Shown one piece after another: positions 1 through 6,768 of a stretch of DNA of 10,171 bases (within the stretch, counting starts at the first letter, position 1; each line of letters begins with the position of its first letter). A program made the translations under genes and the position numbers. The DNA comes from RGIG9079 sp964567845 (lineage in GTDB: Bacteria > Bacteroidota > Bacteroidia > Bacteroidales > Marinifilaceae), in assembly GCA_964567845.1 (NCBI GenBank), contig CAZMOG010000070.1, positions 1-10,171 of the forward strand. Reading direction: 5' to 3'. The notes under the pieces are model-generated. The model worked only from the letters and a program-made list of their open reading frames with translations. It had not been told where the DNA came from and did not search any database.

Positions 1-22
1 TTTATTTTCCATGGAGAAGAGT

Positions 23-56
23 AAAAACAGCAAGAGGGGCATCGTGCCCCCTCTTG
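23..56 (-). terminator. Rho-independent terminator of the seven-gene operon
   Basis: CAAGAGGGG (31-39) pairs perfectly with CCCCTCTTG (48-56), leaving an 8-nt apical segment in which one further C-G pair is possible. Read on the minus strand, the GC-rich stem is followed by CTG and then five T (23-27). It begins about 30 nt after the stop codon of the last gene, as expected for the end of the operon. The plus-strand side lacks a T-tract, so it should act mainly on minus-strand transcription. Confidence 0.85.
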
Positions 57-70
57 AATGAAATTATTAT

Positions 71-90
71 GTAATTAGTTTGTTAATTAC
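71..90. repeat. Short inverted repeat over the last stop codon
   Basis: GTAATTA (71-77) and TAATTAC (84-90) are exact inverted copies separated by 6 nt, and the right arm contains the TAA stop (87-89) of the final gene. The stem is wholly AT-rich apart from one G-C pair, so it is weak. It may be chance or a minor mRNA 3'-end structure ahead of the main terminator. Confidence 0.3.
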
Positions 91-1121
91 TCAGTAACTC
101 TTGAATAGTTCTGAATCATTTGAGTACTCATTATAGTAACTTGTGCACTCATTACCTGGGTTGTCATATTATAGTGAATTTCCCAATTATATGAATTTTT
201 TGAAGGAATATAGTAGAAACAAACACCCTCAGGGATCTCCATCTCAGGCTTCTCTGCAAGAATTTCATCTATTGTCTTTGTTACATAAGTCATTGTGTTG
301 TCTTCCGTTCCTGCCTGCACTAGTTCTCCGTCCCGATATACATCCGCCTTTTGAATAATTGAACCATCCTCGTTAAATGTAATTTCTGTGACCATTTCAA
401 AACCTGCATTTGTTGTCATAGTCATGCGCCACTTACCAACCATATCAGCAGGTTCGAATGTATCCTTACCGCTTTGAGCAACAACCAATTTCTTGGTTAG
501 GTTCTCGCCTGTCGCTGTTGTATAAGGAATCTCGATGTTTGCAATACGAACTGAATCGCATGGAAGTGGGAATGCAGCAGCAATAAAGCGAATTCCTGTC
601 TCATTCTGAAGTCCGATTGTTAACCAATCAGCGTCGATTGTAGGCTCAGCCCACTCACAGTTTGTCTCAAATACCCATGTTGGAGTTGCTTCGTTATAAT
701 CGATATAGATTGTATCGCTTGCAGGCTCTGTATTGAAGTATGGACTCTCTTGACCAGCCTGCTTTACTGTGTAGTAGAAGCTCTGTAGAGGAGTTCCATT
801 CTCAAGAGCGAACTCAACTTTTACCTTACCCTCACGTGCATCGTAACTGTCATTAGCAGCTACAGTAAGTGTCAATGTGCAAACACCCTTTGCACTCTCT
901 TCGCAAGAAGCGGTAATCCATGTAGCCTCAGGAGTCTCTGTACATACAACATTACACTCCATGTTAACGGTAATAGTACCTCCGTCAGCGCCAATCTCCT
1001 TCTGTGTCTCAGGAAGGTTGTAAACCGGTGTGAACTCGTCATCGTCAGAACATGCAGCAAATGATACAACCATTGCCGATGCCATCAAAAATCCAAATAG
1101 TTTTTTTGCTTTCATAGTCAT
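87..1121 (-). CDS. Surface lipoprotein with two BACON-like repeats and a lipocalin-like C-terminal domain
   Basis: A 344-residue lipoprotein, last gene of the operon. A type II signal peptide ends in the lipobox FAAC, with Cys24 as the lipidated residue. SDDDE follows directly, matching the acidic export signal that sends Bacteroides lipoproteins to the cell surface. Residues about 38-124 and 130-217 look like two BACON (Bacteroidetes-associated carbohydrate-binding often N-terminal) repeats: each has a TWIT or DWLTI core and ends in VKQAGQ or VAQSGK. From about 226 the sequence MVGKWRMTMT followed by FNEDGSI resembles the first strands of a lipocalin-like domain running to the C-terminus. 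The BACON name implies carbohydrate binding, but many such domains act as spacers, so ligand binding is not established. The mature protein has seven cysteines besides the lipidated one (56, 60, 73, 81, 155, 188, 301). The start lies 4 nt after the upstream stop; an in-frame ATG two codons later (1115) is equally possible, and neither has a clear ribosome binding site. Confidence 0.85.
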   Translation of the reverse strand: MTMKAKKLFGFLMASAMVVSFAACSDDDEFTPVYNLPETQKEIGADGGTITVNMECNVVCTETPEATWITASCEESAKGVCTLTLTVAANDSYDAREGKVKVEFALENGTPLQSFYYTVKQAGQESPYFNTEPASDTIYIDYNEATPTWVFETNCEWAEPTIDADWLTIGLQNETGIRFIAAAFPLPCDSVRIANIEIPYTTATGENLTKKLVVAQSGKDTFEPADMVGKWRMTMTTNAGFEMVTEITFNEDGSIIQKADVYRDGELVQAGTEDNTMTYVTKTIDEILAEKPEMEIPEGVCFYYIPSKNSYNWEIHYNMTTQVMSAQVTIMSTQMIQNYSRVTE

Positions 1122-1125
1122 TGAT

Positions 1126-1611
1126 TTATTTTAAGTTAGACATAATAGTCTCTTTAATTGTTTCATTTCCTGGGTATCCGGTGTATGCTGCCACCTTTTT
1201 ACCCTCTTTGTCGAATACAACATACAAAGGAACTCCGCCTCCGCCGTATGTTTTGAGGAAGTGGTTCCATTGAGCAGTGGTTACGTAGTAGTGCTCACCC
1301 TCAATATCTTTAATCATCTCTTCCCATTGAGCCTTTTGTGAGTTAGGACATGCAAGATATACAAATGATACATCTTTACCCTTCATCTCCTCTTTCAAAG
1401 GGTGGATAGTCTTCATTGCTTGCTTACATGGTCCGCACCATGTTCCCCAAACATCCACTACAACCACGTTGCCCTCAAATGGCTCTACGATTGATTTGAT
1501 CAACTCGTCGCCGGTCAAACTCTCTGAAACATTCCATACGTTTGATCCCTGTCCAAATGCAAAGCTAAACATAGCAACTTGCATTGCGATAAGTAGTAAA
1601 AACTTTTTCAT
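1126..1611 (-). CDS. Exported TlpA-like thioredoxin-fold oxidoreductase
   Basis: A 161-residue protein consisting of a signal peptide and one thioredoxin domain. The signal peptide (about 1-20) ends in AFG before Gln21 and has no lipobox cysteine, so the product should be a soluble periplasmic protein. The active site WCGPC is intact (Cys59, Cys62), preceded by VVVDVWGT as in TlpA/ResA proteins. The cis-proline that faces the active site is Pro128 in GGVP. One further cysteine, Cys88 (YLACPN), lies in the strand after the first helix. The family usually reduces disulfides in exported proteins, drawing electrons from a membrane partner such as DsbD/CcdA; no such partner is in the window. Four glycines in a row just before the cis-proline are unusual. 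It starts 20 nt after the larger thioredoxin gene, with a weak AGAGAG upstream of the ATG, and ends 4 nt before the BACON-type lipoprotein, so translational coupling is likely. Confidence 0.94.
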   Translation of the reverse strand: MKKFLLLIAMQVAMFSFAFGQGSNVWNVSESLTGDELIKSIVEPFEGNVVVVDVWGTWCGPCKQAMKTIHPLKEEMKGKDVSFVYLACPNSQKAQWEEMIKDIEGEHYYVTTAQWNHFLKTYGGGGVPLYVVFDKEGKKVAAYTGYPGNETIKETIMSNLK

Positions 1612-1631
1612 AACTCTCTATTTAGTTGTTG

Positions 1632-2855
1632 TTATTTCTGCAATGTTACGTTTCCGATAATCATTGCTCTACCATTGGTCATCTTTACATACTCCTCTCT
1701 TGCCTCCATGGCCTTTTGGCGAGTAGCAGAAGCTGTTGCTGTATCGCCGGCAGCCTCGTGCAAACGAGCCTTAACCTCAAGAAGGTTCATCAATCTTGAT
1801 GGATCGCTCCATGTTGCCAAAATATCGTCGATATATTTGATACCCTCGGCAATTGCCTTCCGGTCTCCACTGTGGCGAACAAGCTCCATGCTGTACATAA
1901 TGTTGTATGGCTTCATCATACCGGTGATAAGGTTGTACTTCTTAACATCGCGCATAACATTTACAACACCAATGTAGTTGCCATCCTCAGCACACTTAAC
2001 CATCTCTATAACTGCCAATCCCTCGCTTGCCTTAGAATCATCGACAGAGAGATAGAAATTCTTCAATGCCTCCCAACGTTCTGTGTTGAATTTCCAGTTC
2101 GCATCCCTTCTTGGAAGAATGAATGTGGTGTATGCCTGCATACATTTGTCGCAAAGTTTGTTTACGCGCTCTGCTCCAAGTGCTTTTTGGAAGTATGGTC
2201 TGTTTTTGTATATCAACTGCATCGGAGCTGATAGAGGATCGGTTACATTTGCCTCAACCATTGAGAAGTATTTCTCTTGGGTTAGATCCTCGGCAGTCAT
2301 ATTCTCGATAAACTCAACAGTAATGTTGTTGATTTTATCTGTCTGCCCACATACCTTAAGAGCGTCGATATACATGCTCAAAAGATCGCTGTTTCTCTCG
2401 CCACCCTCGTAACGCTTTGTAAGTCCTGCAAGGTTGGTTTGTGGGTCTGCAGCCAACTTTCCTTGTGCCAACATGTAGTCTGCATTTCCTGCACCGACAA
2501 CTTTATGAACAATGTTTCCATCGCCATCAATCCACAATAGAGTAGGGAAGGCTGTTACATTAAATTGCTCTTTAAGTTTGATTCCCTCGCCCTTCTCCAT
2601 GTCATACTTTACATTAATAAAGTTTGCATTGTAGAAATCAGCAACAGGAGCTTTGGTGAATACGTTTCTTGCAAGCATCTTGCATGGACCGCACCATGTG
2701 GTGTAGCAGTCCATGAAGATATATTTACTCTCTTTCTTTGCCTGTTTCAAAACAGATTTGAACGCAGGATCCTCCTGAAAGTTAATGTTTGTCTCTTGTG
2801 CAAATGCAGCGATTGCAAATATTGCACACAGTAGGGTTGTTAATAGTTTTTTCAT
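1632..2855 (-). CDS. Exported thioredoxin-family protein with a long helical C-terminal region
   Basis: A 407-residue exported protein. The signal peptide (about 1-19) ends AFA before Gln20. Cys10 lies inside it but lacks lipobox context (LLCA), so signal peptidase I cleavage is favoured and a periplasmic location expected. Residues about 25-140 form a thioredoxin domain with KYIFMDCYTTWCGPCK (Cys55, Cys58; extra Cys50) and cis-Pro104 in AFPT, resembling the thioredoxin-like domains of DsbD-type proteins. Residues about 145-407 look largely helical, and the stretch near 355-390 (LLEVKARLHEAAGD, then a QKAMEA helix) is TPR-like, so it may bind a partner protein. This region carries a second CXXC, Cys235-Asp-Lys-Cys238, outside the thioredoxin fold. 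Its role is unknown; a structural disulfide, a redox relay or a metal site are options. The gene begins 9 nt after the PKD-like lipoprotein gene, behind an A-rich leader (AATAAAAAA), which is common in this phylum. Confidence 0.94.
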   Translation of the reverse strand: MKKLLTTLLCAIFAIAAFAQETNINFQEDPAFKSVLKQAKKESKYIFMDCYTTWCGPCKMLARNVFTKAPVADFYNANFINVKYDMEKGEGIKLKEQFNVTAFPTLLWIDGDGNIVHKVVGAGNADYMLAQGKLAADPQTNLAGLTKRYEGGERNSDLLSMYIDALKVCGQTDKINNITVEFIENMTAEDLTQEKYFSMVEANVTDPLSAPMQLIYKNRPYFQKALGAERVNKLCDKCMQAYTTFILPRRDANWKFNTERWEALKNFYLSVDDSKASEGLAVIEMVKCAEDGNYIGVVNVMRDVKKYNLITGMMKPYNIMYSMELVRHSGDRKAIAEGIKYIDDILATWSDPSRLMNLLEVKARLHEAAGDTATASATRQKAMEAREEYVKMTNGRAMIIGNVTLQK

Positions 2856-2864
2856 TTTTTTATT

Positions 2865-4496
2865 TTATAGTGTCATTCCATATTTCCATACGATATCCTT
2901 GATTTTGCCAAAACCGCCATAAACAAGGTGGTCTCCGGTAATAGAACCATTGGTCTGGTCGATTGGGAACATATAAACCTTACCCTCACCGGTTGACTCG
3001 TTGTAGGTACCAACGTGAAGAATCTTATTTGCATCCTTCATGGCTGCTGCCATTAACTGTGGGTAATAATATTTATGAACGCTTACACATGTCACCTTCT
3101 CATCTGCATTAAATTTAAATAACTCCTCAGCATTTAGACCTGTGTTATATTTCAAAAGGTATACACTGTTTTTAGCTCCATAGAAAAGAATATCACCCGC
3201 AGATCCACAACTCATGCTTGTAATCTCATCGATGTTTGGCGAATTTGAAATATCAATTTTGTCTATAGGAATGTATGGGTCGTTTACGTTTGAATTATGG
3301 AAGTTTGAGATTAATAACCACGTAGAATGATCATCGTTATCTCGCATAATTGAGTACTCATATTGCAGACCGCTTACTTGAGTGAAACCCCAATCTGACA
3401 TCAACATTTCTAATCCAACATTATTTAAGTCAAATGCAGGAATATAGTTCTCCGCATCTGCCACTTGTGAATAATCCGGATTAAATCCTCCCAACTCTAG
3501 TTGTCCGTATGGAGCACATAGGAATCTTTGGTTATCTTGGTCATATACAAGGACATCGTAGGTGTTTGACATATATGTAGGAATCCATGATGCCAAAGTT
3601 CCGTACTCCCCGCCGTAGGGAATTCCATATAGTGTTCCACTCTCTCCTACGGTACGTAGGTCTGCGTGATATGCCACGTTGTCGTTGATTACGCTCTCGC
3701 AACTGAACTGATGAGGAGTGTAGTATTGCACATTGCACTGCTCAGGAAGTACCCAGAACATATCTTCATAGTTTAACTGTCTCTCAAACGATGCATAACC
3801 AATACCAACAAAATCTTCAGAGGTATTAATCATAACCTCTCGGTAGCCTCCATCTGATCCAACGATACCGTGACTCACTGCATGGTATATACCTCTAGGC
3901 TCTCCGGTTAGGTGGATTCCGTTTGCATTTTTGTATAGATCCTTATAACTCTTGTCTGCAGAATAATTCTTTTTAACCATAGAGTTGATGATAAGACCTA
4001 CGTCGGTAGTTCCAGGCTCATCGGTTGGCTCGTATAGGACAAGCATACCATCGCTTAATGCTTCACTCACTTGGCAACTAAATAACTGGTACTCGCGAAT
4101 TTTGGTTTTTTGGTGCTCAACAATCAAACGCACAGTCCACTGTCCCTCGGTAACTGTGATAGGTGCTGAAAGATCAATCTCATTTCCAAGAACAGTTACG
4201 GCGGTTGTCGTTCCTGCTCCTGTCATAGAGTTATATATTGACCACTCAAAATCCAATGGGTAGTTCTGTTCGTTACCGTTAACCAATTGGCCATTGAAAT
4301 ATACTTCCGGTTTAATAGTTAAGGTGTCAAATTTTGTAAGTGCGTATGCCTCTTTGATATTAGGATTATCTATATTGATTACAACCTCATCAAGTTCAAT
4401 GTAGTCGTAATTTCCCTTATCTTCAAAACACGCAGTTGCTAATGTTAATATCATTAAAGCTCCTGCAAAGTTTTTAAATGAATATATTCTCTTCAT
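2865..4496 (-). CDS. PKD-like family lipoprotein with a propeller-like C-terminal part
   Basis: A 543-residue lipoprotein. The signal peptide ends in LATAC, with Cys23 lipidated, followed by FEDKGNYDY, the opening typical of the PKD-like lipoproteins encoded beside SusC/SusD pairs. The nearby acidic residues suggest surface export. Residues about 35-145 form an Ig/PKD-like sandwich (note LDFEWSIYN and WTVRLIVEH). From about 148 (SDGMLVLYE) to the end there are recurring short strand-turn motifs, including TWLLISNF, GDILFYGAKNSVYLLKY and KILHVGTYNE, which suggest a β-propeller. No catalytic motif is visible, so a ligand-binding or lid-type accessory subunit is more likely than an enzyme. Mature cysteines are at 141, 254, 266, 327, 430 and 470. 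The start is 8 nt after the DUF4843 gene, with GAAGAATT directly before the ATG. The family call is firm; the fold of the C-terminal part is inference. Confidence 0.87.
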   Translation of the reverse strand: MKRIYSFKNFAGALMILTLATACFEDKGNYDYIELDEVVINIDNPNIKEAYALTKFDTLTIKPEVYFNGQLVNGNEQNYPLDFEWSIYNSMTGAGTTTAVTVLGNEIDLSAPITVTEGQWTVRLIVEHQKTKIREYQLFSCQVSEALSDGMLVLYEPTDEPGTTDVGLIINSMVKKNYSADKSYKDLYKNANGIHLTGEPRGIYHAVSHGIVGSDGGYREVMINTSEDFVGIGYASFERQLNYEDMFWVLPEQCNVQYYTPHQFSCESVINDNVAYHADLRTVGESGTLYGIPYGGEYGTLASWIPTYMSNTYDVLVYDQDNQRFLCAPYGQLELGGFNPDYSQVADAENYIPAFDLNNVGLEMLMSDWGFTQVSGLQYEYSIMRDNDDHSTWLLISNFHNSNVNDPYIPIDKIDISNSPNIDEITSMSCGSAGDILFYGAKNSVYLLKYNTGLNAEELFKFNADEKVTCVSVHKYYYPQLMAAAMKDANKILHVGTYNESTGEGKVYMFPIDQTNGSITGDHLVYGGFGKIKDIVWKYGMTL

Positions 4497-4504
4497 AATT
4501 CTTC

Positions 4505-5281
4505 TTAATTAAATGTTACAGGGAAGCCAAACTCGTCAGTGAGAGGTTCGCTATGAGTTTCATTATACTCTTCAAGAGCCAAAATCATTTTATTCTTCAA
4601 GAATTTAGCGTATGCTGAAGAGAACGTGTTGGTTGCTTCGTCATAATCAGGGGTCTGGTTATATCTAACCTTAAAATCAACCTGACCAATCTCCTGAATC
4701 ATGAATTTATATTTTACCTCGCTGTATGAGCCAAAATATTTATATAGAGCTACCTGAGGATATACAGCTTCATCCCATGTGTCAGGTTTAGCAATTGCAT
4801 TCTTTAGAATAACGTGGATTGTTTGATATGATTCAGCTCCGGCAACAACCTCATCGGTAACTTTAAGTCTGAATTTCAAATATCCGTTGTTATCAGCAAA
4901 GTATGCGGAATCTTCGCTTGACAACTTTGTAGGATCAAATAGTATTGGAAACTGTTTTAAATACTCTCCCGGTTCAAAGGTATATTCACCTATCTCAACT
5001 GCACCATCAACTTTGTCAATATCTCCCTCGTATGCCTCAAGTGTAAAGCTTTGAGTGCTTGTTGGCAGGGTACCGATTAGTCGAGCATAGAATATCAATG
5101 AATCCTGCTCTAATGAGTATGAGAAGTTGTATGATGTACTATCCAATGGATTTTGTTCAGTTCCAACCCAAATATTAACAGCTCTGTATTCAGAGTCGAA
5201 CTGCTCGTATGTATTCTGTTGACAACTACTTAATGAGATAAGTAGAGCGCCAAGTGTATATATAATGTTTCTCTTTTTCAT
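4505..5281 (-). CDS. DUF4843-type lipoprotein, accessory to a SusC/SusD pair
   Basis: A 258-residue lipoprotein. The signal peptide ends ISLSSC, with Cys20 lipidated; it is the only cysteine of the mature protein. Features typical of the DUF4843 group are the length, the position straight after SusD, the early NIWVGTEQNPLDSTSYNFSY segment, the central LKFRLKVTDEVVAGAE strand pair and the late KYKFMIQE segment leading into a helical FLKNKMILALEEYNE stretch. The function of the family is unknown; its constant place beside SusC/SusD and a PKD-like lipoprotein implies a subunit of the surface complex. Residues after Cys20 are QQNTYEQFD, without the early acidic run seen in the last lipoprotein of the operon, so surface display is less certain from the signal alone; contact with SusC/SusD could still place it there. 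It begins 11 nt after SusD and ends 8 nt before the PKD-like gene. Confidence 0.83.
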   Translation of the reverse strand: MKKRNIIYTLGALLISLSSCQQNTYEQFDSEYRAVNIWVGTEQNPLDSTSYNFSYSLEQDSLIFYARLIGTLPTSTQSFTLEAYEGDIDKVDGAVEIGEYTFEPGEYLKQFPILFDPTKLSSEDSAYFADNNGYLKFRLKVTDEVVAGAESYQTIHVILKNAIAKPDTWDEAVYPQVALYKYFGSYSEVKYKFMIQEIGQVDFKVRYNQTPDYDEATNTFSSAYAKFLKNKMILALEEYNETHSEPLTDEFGFPVTFN

Positions 5282-5292
5282 AGTAACAAATT

Positions 5293-6750
5293 TTATCTGT
5301 TCTCTTCGCGAATTGCAGTCTCCTTCTCGCTATCAGGGATAGGGAATGTATATCCCTTTGTTGTGAGTAGACTCTCGGGGTTATTTGGTAAATACTCTAA
5401 GTTAAGACGTTTGTAAAGGAAAAACATAATACCCTCACTTAGAAACTCCTTTTTGTACTCCTCAATTAGGAATGAGTAGAAGTCAGCCGGATCTTTTGTC
5501 TCGATTCTAACACCTCGCGCCTTGCGTACCTCGTTGATTGCATTGAGAGTAAAGAAACTTCCCTTTTGATATTCGCACTCAGCTATAATATAGTACATTT
5601 CAGACAGTCTTATTATTGACATCCTGTTGCTGTATAGAGATCCCCTATTAGAACTTGAGTTTGGATCTTCCTCAGGAGTTGTATATTTCTTTGTGAATCT
5701 TCTATCGGTATATGCTCCGGTTCCTGATGCAAAATTGTAAATGTATCTATAATCATCAGAAGCCAAATCACCATATAAAAGATCAATTGTATTTTGACTT
5801 GAGTGGAACGCTGCGGTCAAATACTCGGGATTGAAATATGCGTCGGCTAAGTTTGAAAGTTTCTCATGGTTTAATGCAAAAATATGCTCAGTTGAGAAAC
5901 TGTTGTCAATGTTATTTTGAAGGTTAGCCTGAGTAGCCCATACGAAGGCATTAGACTCAGTTACAACTCTTGCACATTGGTTTGCCATTTCGTAGTTTCC
6001 TGACCATAAGTAAGCTCTTGCCTGTAAAGCCTTTACTGCATAGTAGTTGAAGTGGGTTTTACGATTGATAAGGTATCCATTGTCCATAGACTCATCGATA
6101 ATTGCTCCGGTTTTAATTGGATCATTCTCAAGACAAGCCTCTGCTATTCTTAAATCCTCATGAACCTTTGCCATTACCTCATAAACCTTTAATTGAGGGA
6201 ATGTACCAGTTCTTAACTCTGTACAATATGGAATTGCAGCCTTGGTAGAATCGACAGAATAACTTAGACCAAAGCAACGCAACAAGTCAAAGTGCAATAG
6301 GGCGCGAAGTCCGTATGCCTCTCCCTTGATAATGTTATAGTTATCGTTTGTAAAGGTGGTCTTTTGCGCATCAATCTGTGCAATAATGTTATTTACATTT
6401 GCAATAGAGTTATACATATTTCTCCAGATATTATCAATCATTCCCTTGGGAACTGCTTGGTCATATTTGAATGCAACTGCATCTTGATAACTTGTTGTCG
6501 GGTAGTAGTCCCACTCAGAGGCAAGCACTCCAAGCAGACCGAAGCGTAGCTCTTTAGTATAGGTGCTTTCACTAATCATAGAGATATATACTCCGGCAAG
6601 AGCCTCTTTGAAGCCCGACTCATTGCTCAGAAGTTCGTCACCTTTAATTTGTGAGTTTGGCTCAACGTCCAAAAAGTTCTCACAACTTGTCAACATCAGC
6701 AATCCGGTTGCCAATATTGCAATAGGTTTTGTTATATTATGTATCTTCAT
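5293..6750 (-). CDS. SusD/RagB-family nutrient-binding outer-membrane lipoprotein
   Basis: A 485-residue SusD homologue, the surface lid that captures substrate and closes over its SusC transporter. The signal peptide ends LMLTSC, with Cys23 lipidated, followed by ENFLDVEP, the standard opening of this family. Family signatures appear in the expected order: GEAYGLRALLHFDLLRCFG (about 143-161, the TPR helix motif), NYYAVKALQARAYLWSGNY (about 235-253), RLSEMYYIIAECEYQKG, NEVRKARGV, then EYKKEFLSEGIMFFLYKRL near the C-terminus, and a final IPDSE segment. It appears complete. Ligand-contacting residues cannot be assigned because they vary between SusD proteins. It starts 18 nt after the SusC stop, and the pair is surely co-expressed. 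The length is slightly under the common 500-600 range, in line with the compact RagB-type members. Confidence 0.97.
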   Translation of the reverse strand: MKIHNITKPIAILATGLLMLTSCENFLDVEPNSQIKGDELLSNESGFKEALAGVYISMISESTYTKELRFGLLGVLASEWDYYPTTSYQDAVAFKYDQAVPKGMIDNIWRNMYNSIANVNNIIAQIDAQKTTFTNDNYNIIKGEAYGLRALLHFDLLRCFGLSYSVDSTKAAIPYCTELRTGTFPQLKVYEVMAKVHEDLRIAEACLENDPIKTGAIIDESMDNGYLINRKTHFNYYAVKALQARAYLWSGNYEMANQCARVVTESNAFVWATQANLQNNIDNSFSTEHIFALNHEKLSNLADAYFNPEYLTAAFHSSQNTIDLLYGDLASDDYRYIYNFASGTGAYTDRRFTKKYTTPEEDPNSSSNRGSLYSNRMSIIRLSEMYYIIAECEYQKGSFFTLNAINEVRKARGVRIETKDPADFYSFLIEEYKKEFLSEGIMFFLYKRLNLEYLPNNPESLLTTKGYTFPIPDSEKETAIREENR

Positions 6751-6768
6751 ACTTCAATGGTGTTAATA

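Noticed and set aside
1675..2412. Several overlapping plus-strand open frames of about 60-120 codons opposite the larger thioredoxin gene
   Set aside because: They overlap one another in different frames and are antisense to a clear thioredoxin. Their products are rich in Ser, Leu, Cys and Ile without domain structure.
2796..2855. Lipoprotein signal in the larger thioredoxin at Cys10
   Set aside because: The context LLCA lacks the small residue expected at -1, the hydrophobic stretch continues after the cysteine, and a good signal peptidase I site (AFA before Gln20) follows.
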